Assembly: GCA_963676345.2 (NCBI GenBank)
Contig: CAXXTS010000001.1
Span: 1 to 64,000, forward strand
Length of the DNA stretch: 64,000 bases
Direction: 5' to 3'
Source: G963665925 sp963676345
Lineage (GTDB): Bacteria > Bacillota > Clostridia > Peptostreptococcales > Acidaminobacteraceae
Below are positions 52,764 through 61,896 of this stretch, piece by piece. Under the pieces are notes generated by a model. That model did no database searches and was not told where the DNA came from. It worked only from the letters and a program-made list of their open reading frames with translations. Position numbers and translations under genes: made by a program. Within the stretch, counting starts at the first letter, position 1; the number at the start of each line of letters is the position of its first letter.

Positions 52764-53843
52764 ATGAATGTTATTTTAGATACAAATATTGTATATGATT
52801 ACATTGGTCGTAGTAATCTCAATATGAGTGAGTCCAGTTTAATTAATAGAAAAAAACTCGTAAAACTTTTGGAGAGTCCAAATAATACATTGTTCATAAC
52901 TTCTGCGACATTGAATGAACTTATAGTTCGGTTTTCGTCCGAAAAGGATATTCTTGAGAAGTTAATAGTATTTATAGAAAATAATGAAATAGAATATCAT
53001 TATGTTGGACTTCAATTGTTAAATGTTAAAAGTATTATGAATAAATTTTCAGACAAGAACCAAGATCAGCTTAATAAGCTATTTAAAGATGCATTAGCTG
53101 TAAAAGTAGAATATGAAATTACATCTCTTTGTATTATGTGTGATTTAATTTCAACGTATTACATAGACCTTCTATTTAAAACTTATGAGAATGAGTTAGT
53201 GTTATTTAATACAAATTCTAATAGTAGCCATTGGATTTTGCTCAAAACAGAAATTTTCAAAGAATTGACTGGATATAAGTTTCAAAATATGTTGAATTCT
53301 TGGAAGGAAATAATGAAAAACGACCTTAAAGCAGCATATAGCGTTAATAACAGTAATAAAGTTTCTAGAGTGGCAAAAGACTGGTTCAATGAGTTGCTAA
53401 AATTAACATATTACGAATTTACTAAAGTAATCAAATCTAGTATTAAAGAAATATACCCAAGTATAGGGTGTTCTTTTATTTCTAAGGTTGAAGAGACCTT
53501 CAATCCTAATCATGTGAATATGACTCACTCAAAAATAGCTGAGAACCTTGGAAAGAAGCATGGCGAAGAAATTATTGAAGATATAAGGGTTCGAATTATT
53601 GAAAGTACATCGAAAAGTGAAATAATAACAGAACACATGGCTTGTTATCTTGCCATGCTGGTTGAAGACTGGTTAATAAGAGGTAAAAAGTTTGATAAGA
53701 ATGACATGCTAGATTTATTAGTAATCAAAGGATTGGAAATCGAGAATAGCATTCTTTTATCTATGGATAAAAAGGTTCGAGATTACCTAGAAATGGCTGG
53801 TCATGAAAGTGTGCAGTGGAATAATAATGTAAAAGGTATCTAA
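52764..53843 (+). CDS. PIN-domain protein (DUF4935-like), cassette 13
   Basis: A 359-residue protein. The N-terminal strand NVILDTNIVYDYIG is the first acidic motif of PIN nucleases; SATLNELIVRF gives the Glu of the second; and near the end KFDKNDMLDLLVI and ILLSMDKKVRDYL give the later Asp residues. Between them is a long helical insertion (about 90-290), as in larger PIN-like families such as DUF4935. It probably cleaves RNA, possibly as a defence effector; no antitoxin gene is visible in this cassette. AAAGGA precedes the ATG. Confidence 0.8.
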   Translation: MNVILDTNIVYDYIGRSNLNMSESSLINRKKLVKLLESPNNTLFITSATLNELIVRFSSEKDILEKLIVFIENNEIEYHYVGLQLLNVKSIMNKFSDKNQDQLNKLFKDALAVKVEYEITSLCIMCDLISTYYIDLLFKTYENELVLFNTNSNSSHWILLKTEIFKELTGYKFQNMLNSWKEIMKNDLKAAYSVNNSNKVSRVAKDWFNELLKLTYYEFTKVIKSSIKEIYPSIGCSFISKVEETFNPNHVNMTHSKIAENLGKKHGEEIIEDIRVRIIESTSKSEIITEHMACYLAMLVEDWLIRGKKFDKNDMLDLLVIKGLEIENSILLSMDKKVRDYLEMAGHESVQWNNNVKGI

Positions 53844-53859
53844 AAACGCTATTAACTCC

Positions 53860-53992
53860 ATATAACACAGCGGTGTCCCGCCATTCGCCTTGTGAGGACA
53901 GACTTTTGGAATGTTTCGCAGTGAAATGTTTATACGACATTTAGTGTGTTGAAATTGAAGGCGAACGAGCGTGAACCGTGGGAACGTTAGAC
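53860..53992 (+). repeat. attC site 13 (type B)
   Basis: Starts ATATAAC, ends GTTAGAC (perfect GTTRRRY). Type B arms. Confidence 0.88.
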
Positions 53993-54036
53993 GAAAGAAA
54001 ACTACTAAATAAATATAACTTAGATCGGAGGGTATT

Positions 54037-55977
54037 ATGCCAATTAGGAGTCGAAGTCATGTCTTAGAAGACGTTTCTAAAAGAGAATTTCATAACCTGT
54101 TGCCGCCTGAGTGGACGACATTTGAACCACGTGATTATGGTATAGATGGTATGGTTGAAATATTCTCAAATAGTAGAACTACAGGCAAGTTTTTTAACTA
54201 TCAATTGAAAGCAACCGATAATGAGAACTTAATTAAAGCATTAAAGGTATCAATTGAAATTGAAACTTTAAAATATTATGAGACTTGTGATTTGCCGACA
54301 CTAATTGTGCGATATTGCTCAGTAAATAACTCCTTTTATGGTATTTGGTCTGATGAGATCAAGATTCCTACAAGTAAATCTGATCAAATTACGTTTACAA
54401 TAAACTTTAATGAAACAATGATACTAACCACTGAGAAATTACTTGATTTCAATCAATATATAGATCTATTTAGAATTAGACGAGATAAAAACTTAGGAAT
54501 GCCATATGGTGTAAAACTGAATGTTGATAATGAAGTTTATGGTGAATTTTCTAAACCTAGACTTCTGTTGGCAATTGAGAATGAAGTGAAGAAGTACCCC
54601 TCGTTATTATCAATTGAAGATGCTGAGAATCCAGTTATAGTAGATGTTAAAAGAGGCGGAGTTAAATCCAGTTTCTTGAACTATTATCTGGTTGATATCA
54701 ATTTTAATAATGATAGTTTAGAACAAATTGTTGGGTGCGTATTATTAAGTATTGCTTATCTAATTACTGATTACATGCCAAATCAGAGTATTAATATCTA
54801 TCTATTAGAATCGTTTCTAAAATCGAAGAAGATTAATGAAAGTGGCATAAAAAAAGTAATAGAAAAATTTGAACGAACTTCAGACTATGAAAGTATCATA
54901 TCTTTGCTTGAATGTTTAGATATTGAGGACCTTTTGATTTTAATGAATGACTTAGAATTAAGCATACTGTTTCACTTTATCAAATTTCGTATAACCAGTA
55001 TTGAGCTCGTGACAAGGTACAATGCGTTGGTTGAAAAGATAGCACAATCAGGTCATTTTTCTAGAATAGATCAGTCACGTATGTACTATAATATTGCTAA
55101 TTCACTTGGAAATACATTGGGAATGGAAAGACAATCTCTAAGTTTGTATATTAAAGCTAGAAAGTATGACGAGACATATGCTACGAGGCATTATTATTGG
55201 AGCGAAATTGGTTCAGTGTTGTTTAGGTTAAATAGATTTAAGTTTGCACACTCTGCTTATTGTAAATCTTATGAGATTGAAAAAGACGATTGGTTAATAC
55301 CAAGGATAGCAGATTGTTGTTTTATGTTAGGTGAATATCAAAAAGCATCTAATATTTTCACAAATTACTTAACGTATAATAAGCAAATATCAAATCGAGA
55401 TGCAAGTTGGATTTGCAAGTTAAATATGATATTAGATATAAATGATTTACTTAAAATAAATACACAAATAAGATGTCAAGCACGATCAATAGAATTAATA
55501 AGTGAGTGTAATTCCATAAATGAAGAGAAATTACTAGCTCCACTGAGAACCGATGCACTGAACTCTATAGCGTGGTTTAATCTCGGTGTATATTATTCAA
55601 AACGTTTAAATTTCTATAAGACTTTTCAATGTTTTAGAAATTGTGTTGTTCTTGATACAAATGATTTTGAATCTTGGAGAAATGCATTTACATCATTACT
55701 CAATAGTAATGATGCTTATTTAGAAGTTTACTTTTTATTGAAAATGATGTTTGAGATACATGGTCAAAACATTATAGTACAGACCTTAGTATTGTCCGAA
55801 GAGCATGGTTTTCCACCAGAAGTTGAAAACATGATATATCAAATACTTGATGATTTTATTAATGAAGACATAAGTGAGGAAAATAGTTGGAAATTTGAGT
55901 TTCGATTAATACGAAGTGTTGTTTCACGTAGTTTACCATCGTCTAACACGAGCGTTCCCAACATGCCCTTTATTTGA
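54037..55977 (+). CDS. DUF4365 nuclease-like domain with TPR region; C-terminus encoded by attC
   Basis: A 646-residue protein. Residues 1-140 match DUF4365 (PPEWTTFEPRDYGIDGMVEI, FFNYQLKATDN), a PD-(D/E)XK-like fold with D..QxK-type residues. About 150-290 is unassigned. Residues 330-600 are TPR-like helices (YYNIANSLGNTLGMERQSLS, ADCCFMLGEYQKASNIF). DUF4365 proteins are frequent in defence regions. GATCGGAGG precedes the ATG. The stop is inside attC site 14, so the last 11 codons belong to the recombination site. Confidence 0.83.
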   Translation: MPIRSRSHVLEDVSKREFHNLLPPEWTTFEPRDYGIDGMVEIFSNSRTTGKFFNYQLKATDNENLIKALKVSIEIETLKYYETCDLPTLIVRYCSVNNSFYGIWSDEIKIPTSKSDQITFTINFNETMILTTEKLLDFNQYIDLFRIRRDKNLGMPYGVKLNVDNEVYGEFSKPRLLLAIENEVKKYPSLLSIEDAENPVIVDVKRGGVKSSFLNYYLVDINFNNDSLEQIVGCVLLSIAYLITDYMPNQSINIYLLESFLKSKKINESGIKKVIEKFERTSDYESIISLLECLDIEDLLILMNDLELSILFHFIKFRITSIELVTRYNALVEKIAQSGHFSRIDQSRMYYNIANSLGNTLGMERQSLSLYIKARKYDETYATRHYYWSEIGSVLFRLNRFKFAHSAYCKSYEIEKDDWLIPRIADCCFMLGEYQKASNIFTNYLTYNKQISNRDASWICKLNMILDINDLLKINTQIRCQARSIELISECNSINEEKLLAPLRTDALNSIAWFNLGVYYSKRLNFYKTFQCFRNCVVLDTNDFESWRNAFTSLLNSNDAYLEVYFLLKMMFEIHGQNIIVQTLVLSEEHGFPPEVENMIYQILDDFINEDISEENSWKFEFRLIRSVVSRSLPSSNTSVPNMPFI

Positions 55978-56069
55978 CAAAATCAGGGACTTTCTCATGC
56001 TTTAAATGTTCAATAGAGTATATGAAATATACCTTGAGGGGCACGTCGGGAACGCCGGGAACGTTATCT
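55941..56069 (+). repeat. attC site 14 (type A)
   Basis: Starts GTCTAAC (perfect RYYYAAC), ends GTTATCT. Shorter terminal loop without the TGNTARAAT motif. Overlaps the end of the DUF4365 gene. Confidence 0.88.
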
Positions 56070-56098
56070 GAAAAGCATTATTAAAGGAGTGAAAAAGC

Positions 56099-57919
56099 AT
56101 GGAAAGTATCAAAATCCAATTAAGAGAAGATATTAAGATGATTAAGGATGATTGGGGGTACATGGACCAGAATTTAAGTAAAGATGAATTTGCATTCAAT
56201 TACTGGGTTCTTAGTAGACTATATACTATTGATGAACAAATCATACCATCATTAGTGACCGATTATAATGATAAAAATATTGATTGTTTTGTTCATTATG
56301 AAGATACTAAAGAGTTGTTTATAATTCAAAATAAGTATTATTCTGACACTACACCACTTTCACGTAATGAAGCTTCAGATTTCTTAACTACACCAATTTC
56401 TGTCCTCAAAAACAATGCTTATACACGTTCAAAAGATTTGCAAAAAGCCTTTAATCAGGCGAAAAAAGATCCAGACTATAAAATATGGCTTCATTTTTAT
56501 ATAAGTAATGAAAAAACAAAAGATAATGATGATGTGATGCGATTGTTTAATCAATTTAATTATCAAGATGACCAAATTGATGCATTTATTGGTGCTGAAA
56601 TATTCACATTGAGTGACATTAGAGACAAATATTACGGTAAAAGATATAGAGAAAACAAAAAATTCACATATGTTTTAGATACAACAAATAAAGCAACAGC
56701 ATTAAATATTTTACCAGAAGAGTTCAAATTACCAAATATGTTGAAGACACACTACATTATGACATCGGTTTATCAGCTTTATGATATGTATTTAGCTGCT
56801 GATAAATGTGAATATCCTTTGTTTGAAGAAAACATTCGTGAATTTCTAGGTACAAAAGGAATAAATAATGGAATCATTAAAACACTCAAGAACCCTAATG
56901 AAAGACATAAGTTCTTCTACTATAATAATGGTATAACTATAATTTGTGATGACTCTGGAAAAAAACATAAGACAAAAAAGTATGCACTTGAATTAATCAA
57001 TCCACAAATTGTGAATGGATGTCAAACTATCAATTCAATTTATGAGGTTCTTTCGAGTTATGGTTCCAACGAAGAAATTAGAAAAGAGTTTGAAAATACA
57101 TATGTTATCACAAAAGTTCTTGTATTTGGCGAAAAGACACATGAAGATAAACGGTTTTATAGCGATATAGTAAAATATACTAATACACAAAATTCAATAA
57201 ATGAAAAGGCATTTGCATCAAATACAAATTATTTTGATAATATGCAACGAGAATTTAGAAAAAGAGGATTATTACTTGCTGTAAAGCCGAGTGACGTAAA
57301 TAAATTTACTTTAGAATATAAAGATAAATATAAATTTGCAGAATTAAAGAAGCAATCATATGATTTATTTGCTTACTTTGATATAGATAATGGTAAAGTA
57401 AAAGACTATATAATACCATTGGAAAAACTACTACAAGTATTATTAGCATTCATAGAAAATGGCTATTTTGCATTTACTAAGAAAAACTACGTTCTTAAAA
57501 GAAGTTCAAAAATATATGAGGAATATTCATTAAAATTTCATGAGTATCTGAGTTTTGATGAAATGATCAAAGTGTATTTTTTATATAAAAAAGCTGAATT
57601 TGACAAGAAGGCAAGTACTGATAAGAAAACGCCAATACCGTATTATGTTGTAAATTTCATTTCATATAAAGTAGATAAATCTAATAGAGAAGAGATCGGA
57701 AACTTTTGTAGAACCGTTTTTGATGATAAGGAATATTTTAATTCAATATATAATTTGATCAAAAAGGTTACAACGCAATATAGGAGTGAATACTGTAATA
57801 AGAATAATTTAGAGTATAATGAAATGATAAAAAATAAAATTGATTTAGAGATACTCGAAAAAAGCATAAACAATGCACTAATGTATTCAGATTTTGATGA
57901 CAAAGCTGTTTTTAAATAA
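56099..57919 (+). CDS. AIPR-family protein (abortive infection related), cassette 15
   Basis: A 606-residue protein of the AIPR family. The N-terminal third has a nuclease-like core (NIDCFVHYEDTKELFIIQNK, D...QxK type), and the family signature lies in the middle: FFYYNNGITIICDD then LINPQIVNGCQTINSIYEV. AIPR proteins were first linked to abortive infection in lactococci and recur in restriction and defence loci. The start has AAAGGAG. It is the only gene in its cassette, with the attC nine bases after the stop. Confidence 0.9.
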   Translation: MESIKIQLREDIKMIKDDWGYMDQNLSKDEFAFNYWVLSRLYTIDEQIIPSLVTDYNDKNIDCFVHYEDTKELFIIQNKYYSDTTPLSRNEASDFLTTPISVLKNNAYTRSKDLQKAFNQAKKDPDYKIWLHFYISNEKTKDNDDVMRLFNQFNYQDDQIDAFIGAEIFTLSDIRDKYYGKRYRENKKFTYVLDTTNKATALNILPEEFKLPNMLKTHYIMTSVYQLYDMYLAADKCEYPLFEENIREFLGTKGINNGIIKTLKNPNERHKFFYYNNGITIICDDSGKKHKTKKYALELINPQIVNGCQTINSIYEVLSSYGSNEEIRKEFENTYVITKVLVFGEKTHEDKRFYSDIVKYTNTQNSINEKAFASNTNYFDNMQREFRKRGLLLAVKPSDVNKFTLEYKDKYKFAELKKQSYDLFAYFDIDNGKVKDYIIPLEKLLQVLLAFIENGYFAFTKKNYVLKRSSKIYEEYSLKFHEYLSFDEMIKVYFLYKKAEFDKKASTDKKTPIPYYVVNFISYKVDKSNREEIGNFCRTVFDDKEYFNSIYNLIKKVTTQYRSEYCNKNNLEYNEMIKNKIDLEILEKSINNALMYSDFDDKAVFK

Positions 57920-57927
57920 TGCTCATC

Positions 57928-58055
57928 AGATAACACGACAATTCCCAAAACGCCCCTGTGGAGACATAGGGGTTGATTTGTATCAAATTGTGGTAAAATA
58001 TAACATAAGAGTATATAAAAAGTGGGGCGCATCGGGAATTGCGGGAACGTTACAT
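57928..58055 (+). repeat. attC site 15 (type A)
   Basis: Starts AGATAAC, ends GTTACAT. Loop motif TGGTAAAAT. Confidence 0.88.
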
Positions 58056-58182
58056 GTCATGTCAAAGCTAATTAATTGTATGGAATCAATGTCGAATATA
58101 AGCAAACTAATAACCAAGAATGTTAAAGTGAACTTATATATATTAGTCATAGCGAGGCAGAATTAGGAGTCGAGATAAGCAT

Positions 58183-59028
58183 ATGAGTGATAATATGAAA
58201 AATCTAAACTATTATTTAAGAGACTTGTCTTTAAGAAAAGACGACTTAGAAACTGCAATGAGCTTGGTTCAAAGAGATGTTTTAGGTGGTAGGACTTCTG
58301 TTGATCAGATAGACGAATTAAAAAAATATCCTCATATATCTGAAATCAAAATAAGTGGTCTTAAACAAGATACATTTGAGTATTTTGTAAAAACATATGG
58401 TAAGCAATTCAAAGTAATTACACTGTGGAAGTGTCCACTTATATCTGATTTTAGTGTATTAGAGAGTTTAAGTAGTTTAGAGTACATTATCATTTTCTGG
58501 AATCAAAGAGCAACAAGGTTATGGGACTTTTCTAAAAATAAGAAGCTAAAAGGATTAGCATTTGACGATTTCACAAGAATGAATAAGTTGGATGAAATTT
58601 CTAAAGCTTCAAGTTTAGAAGAACTTAGTTTTGGCGATCGTGTATGGAATAAATATACCGTTGAGTCCTTAAAGCCTTTGGAGAAATGTGAGAATCTTAG
58701 GAATCTAGAGTTTACAGCAAAAAAGATAATAGATAACGATGTATCTCCCTTATTGAGAATTGAAAAGTTAAACAGATTAGAGTTTCCAACCAACTTATTT
58801 ACTACTGAGCAAGTTGCTTTTTTAACATCAAAACTAAAACATGTAGAATCAGCAGTTCTAGCACCGTATAAAATGTTGGCAAATCCAATAAAGCATGGGG
58901 ACAAAGTCAAGGATTGTCTAATAATAGGTAAGAGAAAGCCATTCTTAGATTCAAATAAGGATCGAGAAAGAATAAATAAGTATTCTAACAAGTTCAATGA
59001 GCTTGTTACCTCTTATGAATCAGAATAG
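58183..59028 (+). CDS. Leucine-rich-repeat-like protein (cassette 16)
   Basis: A 281-residue soluble protein whose residues 50-210 follow a loose leucine-rich-repeat rhythm (LSSLEYIIIFWNQ, NKKLKGLAFDDFTRMNKLDEI, ASSLEELSFGD, CENLRNLEFTAKKI, IEKLNRLEFPTNLF). LRR units usually bind other proteins. Small LRR proteins of this kind often sit beside immunity genes, and a CdiI-like immunity gene follows 61 bases downstream. The start has TTAGGAGTCGAG upstream. No enzymatic domain seen. Confidence 0.75.
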   Translation: MSDNMKNLNYYLRDLSLRKDDLETAMSLVQRDVLGGRTSVDQIDELKKYPHISEIKISGLKQDTFEYFVKTYGKQFKVITLWKCPLISDFSVLESLSSLEYIIIFWNQRATRLWDFSKNKKLKGLAFDDFTRMNKLDEISKASSLEELSFGDRVWNKYTVESLKPLEKCENLRNLEFTAKKIIDNDVSPLLRIEKLNRLEFPTNLFTTEQVAFLTSKLKHVESAVLAPYKMLANPIKHGDKVKDCLIIGKRKPFLDSNKDRERINKYSNKFNELVTSYESE

Positions 59029-59089
59029 AATATCACCACAATGTTAAAGTGTTGAATCGAGGAGAATAAATGAGATTTAGAGGTGAAAC

Positions 59090-59494
59090 TTGAGCTATTT
59101 TAAATATGATTTTAATATGACTTTGAAAGATGTACTAAAAACAGACGACTTTGAAACAACATTCAGCTTAAACTTAGTTGGAAAATGCTGTTCAATCTAC
59201 AATAGTAAAATACTTTGAGAGTATACAAACGAAGATTTAAGATTGTTAATAGGACAAAATATTGGATTGGAAATATTAGTCCCATTTGCGTTGGATATTT
59301 TAGAAGAAAACATATTCTCAGAAGGTAATCTGTATCCTAGTGATTTATTGAATGCAGTTGTCTCTATTTCTAATCAGTATTGGTTGGCAAATAGAAATGA
59401 GCAGGATGCATTAATAAAACTGATTGATAAAACTATTAGAGATCTATCGACTTTAAAAGAGCAGTTGGTGGTTAACACAGATCTATGTGAATAA
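59090..59494 (+). pseudogene. CdiI-like contact-dependent inhibition immunity protein, broken by an in-frame stop
   Basis: Read from TTG 59090 (AGAGGTG upstream), the frame gives SYFKYDFNMTLKDVLKTDDF, then a TGA at 59216-59218, then EYTNEDLRLLIGQNIGLEIL, PFALDILEENIFSEGNLYPS and DLLNAVVS. This is the pattern of immunity proteins with a GQNIGLxxLVPLAL core. One base change (for example CGA or AGA to TGA) explains the break. The 3' part (from 59243) could still be translated alone. The gene shares a cassette with the LRR protein. Confidence 0.72.
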
Positions 59495-59509
59495 ACGCTT
59501 TGAAACAAC

Positions 59510-59639
59510 ATGTAACATGTCAATTCCCAACATGCCCCGTTTTATACAAAATGGGGTTTTTATTATACGGCTAAATAATGGTAAAATAGTTAATGAGATG
59601 TCGAAGTGGGGCACATCGGGAATTGCAAGAACGTTATGT
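59510..59639 (+). repeat. attC site 16 (type A)
   Basis: Starts ATGTAAC, ends GTTATGT. Terminal stem CCCCGTTTTATACAAAATGGGG; loop motif TGGTAAAAT. The right outer arm reads GCAAGAAC, a small departure. Confidence 0.88.
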
Positions 59640-59664
59640 AACATAATTTTGCTAAGGAGAATTT

Positions 59665-60570
59665 ATGGAAAAATTTATGAAAGAAGCTAAAAGCTTATCA
59701 CACAATCCTTTAGGAATTATTGCATTATTTATATCACTAATTTATGGATTTGCGTGCTTAGTAGTGACGACTGGAATCAAAAACATAAGCGTTGGCCTTC
59801 AATCTAGACTCATTTGGTTTTTAGTTAGTTTTCCATTTGTAATATTGGCAGCATTTGTTTATTTAGTTACAGGGCATCACTCAAAATTATATGCACCTAA
59901 GGATTATAGGAAAGATGGAGCATTTTTAGCTGCTATGAATGTAGATCAACAAAGGGCGAAGATTATTAAAGATATTGAAGAACTCGATGATTCAATATTA
60001 GAAGAGAAAGATAATGATTCCCGCGAAAGAGTAAAACAGACAATAAATAAAGAAAAGAAAACCAATAAAACTGAAAATTCTACGATTGATAATGAGTCTA
60101 TTGATACCGAAAAAATTCAAAAAATGCCAAAAGAAAAATATGAAGTAGATAGCGAAATTGCAAATAAATTAATGATAATTGAAGATTTGGTTACTAGAAA
60201 ACTACAAGAAGAATTCGGTGAGTTGATCCAAAGACAAGTCTCTGTCAACTTTCTCTCTTCTGAAAATATATATGTAGATGGTGTATTCATTAAGGATGAC
60301 ATTTATCATCTAGTTGAAATTAAGTACATCAAGAACCCTAAATTAAGTATGGGAATTATTGCGTCAATGCATCATTTGTCTAATTTGGTTGAAAGTAACG
60401 ATATGGTAAACGTAAAATTAGTGTTTATACTAGTCCATCCAAGAGGCGTTGGGGCAAAAATTCAAAAGTTAGGACACGAACAATTAACAAATTTATACTC
60501 AAAAGTAATTGTGAAGACATATTCTGAAGATAGTTTATTTAAGTATTTTGATATAGGAAACGCAAAATGA
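59665..60570 (+). CDS. Membrane-anchored restriction-endonuclease-like protein (cassette 17)
   Basis: A 301-residue protein: two membrane helices (about 15-37 and 49-68), a polar charged linker (about 95-160) and a C-terminal domain with a PD-(D/E)XK-like core. In the C-terminal domain YVDGVFIKDDIYHLVEIKYI gives Asp, then the Glu-x-Lys pair. The two-helix anchor with a cytoplasmic nuclease-like domain resembles membrane-tethered effectors in defence islands. The start has AAGGAG. The catalytic assignment is from motif only. Confidence 0.75.
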   Translation: MEKFMKEAKSLSHNPLGIIALFISLIYGFACLVVTTGIKNISVGLQSRLIWFLVSFPFVILAAFVYLVTGHHSKLYAPKDYRKDGAFLAAMNVDQQRAKIIKDIEELDDSILEEKDNDSRERVKQTINKEKKTNKTENSTIDNESIDTEKIQKMPKEKYEVDSEIANKLMIIEDLVTRKLQEEFGELIQRQVSVNFLSSENIYVDGVFIKDDIYHLVEIKYIKNPKLSMGIIASMHHLSNLVESNDMVNVKLVFILVHPRGVGAKIQKLGHEQLTNLYSKVIVKTYSEDSLFKYFDIGNAK

Positions 60571-60574
60571 CGTT

Positions 60575-60705
60575 ACATAACACAGCGGTGTCCCGCCATT
60601 CGCCTTGTGATGACCGAGTTTGTGATGTTGCGTAGTTTATGGCTATGAAATAGCTGTAAGTCTTGCAATATAAGGCGAACAGCGTGAACCGTGGGAACGT
60701 TATGC
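60575..60705 (+). repeat. attC site 17 (type B)
   Basis: Starts ACATAAC, ends GTTATGC (last base C fits the Y position). Starts four bases after the gene stop. Confidence 0.88.
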
Positions 60706-60768
60706 ACAATTTAAAATTACGGTATATCTATGCGCGAACTTTCCATTTCTAAGAACTATGTGTACAAG

Positions 60769-60799
60769 AAACCCAAGCCTTAATTAATGGCTTGGGTTT
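60769..60799 (-). terminator. Terminator-like hairpin after the SanA-like gene
   Basis: Perfect 11-bp stem AAACCCAAGCC/GGCTTGGGTTT, loop TTAATTAAT. The minus-strand T run is short (TTTCTTG). Confidence 0.65.
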
Positions 60800-60820
60800 A
60801 ATTTTCTCTATTTGGCTAAT

Positions 60821-61492
60821 TTAATCAAGTTCATCCCAACTAAGTCTACCATCACCAGTAATAGGGATTACGTGACCTAAATACTTGGGTTTTGACTTTA
60901 TAATAGTATCCCCGAAAGCTTTAACTCTCGACAGACTTTCTCTTAGTTTCCATTTCAGTTTTACAACTGTAGGATATTTATCTTCATTAACTGCAAATCC
61001 AACTGCATCTATACCTAACTCATTAGCAATATAAACGGCCCTGTTTATGTGGAAGTCTTGAGTAACTATGATCGCACTTTCTATTTCGAAGATAGCTTTT
61101 GCTCGATACATGCTATCGTATGTATCAAATCCAGCATGATCCATGAAGATATTCTCAGGCAATATATTAGAGTCATTTGTCAGGACATACTTTCTCATGC
61201 TGTTAACTTCATCATAATCAACTTGTCCATGATCACCAGAAAGCAGAATCTTTGAGGCTTTTTCATCATTGTATATATATAGTCCGAAATTAACACGGTC
61301 TTTGAGAACATTAGAGAGTTTATCACCTCGTACATATGCTCCTAATACAATTACAGCCTGTTTTTCTGGCAGCTCATCTATGTTTCGATATATTAGCTTG
61401 TTTGAGTGAGAAACTATATAAGTGTTGATAAGTAGTACGCATACAACAACTAGTGTAAATAGCAATGTGGTTTTAAAAAGTAGTTTTTTCAT
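60821..61492 (-). CDS. SanA/YdcF-like DUF218 membrane protein, reverse cassette gene
   Basis: A 223-residue protein with one N-terminal membrane helix (about 8-27) and a DUF218 domain (AVIVLGAYVRGDKLSNVLKD, ILLSGDHGQVDYDEVNSM, PENIFMDHAGFDTYDSMYRA, IIVTQDFHINRAVYIANELG). SanA of enteric bacteria is tied to vancomycin exclusion at the envelope, but biochemistry is poorly known. The second ATG (61492) has GGAG six bases upstream and is preferred to the one at 61504. It faces against the array and has its own terminator, like the gene at 46509. Confidence 0.88.
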   Translation of the reverse strand: MKKLLFKTTLLFTLVVVCVLLINTYIVSHSNKLIYRNIDELPEKQAVIVLGAYVRGDKLSNVLKDRVNFGLYIYNDEKASKILLSGDHGQVDYDEVNSMRKYVLTNDSNILPENIFMDHAGFDTYDSMYRAKAIFEIESAIIVTQDFHINRAVYIANELGIDAVGFAVNEDKYPTVVKLKWKLRESLSRVKAFGDTIIKSKPKYLGHVIPITGDGRLSWDELD

Positions 61493-61737
61493 CGTTGTCT
61501 CCATTTTTTCAATCTATGAATATTGTACCTAATTTATCACTGTAGTAGGTATCATACTAGTTACAGTTCAATTTTACTCACGTTATATGCATTAAAGTTG
61601 GTAATAAGGAATCTAATTACAAAGTTTGATTGAGGATATCAGGTGAATAGTTTTCAGTACTATATTACGAACTTAGAAAGCCAAAAAGTATTATGTGTTT
61701 GACAGAGTACGTTTATCAGACTGCAATTTTAAACAAT

Positions 61738-61868
61738 GCATAACACAGCAATTCCCAACATGCCCCTATATTATACAAAATGGATTTAGATTATGCAGTA
61801 AAATAATGTTAAAATAGTTAGTGTATAGTTGAAAAATGGGCACATCGGGAATTGTGGGAACGTTAGAT
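61738..61868 (+). repeat. attC site 18 (type A)
   Basis: Starts GCATAAC, ends GTTAGAT (perfect GTTRRRY). Loop motif TGTTAAAAT. Confidence 0.88.
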
Positions 61869-61896
61869 GAAATTCAATTATTAGTTAGGAGTTTAA

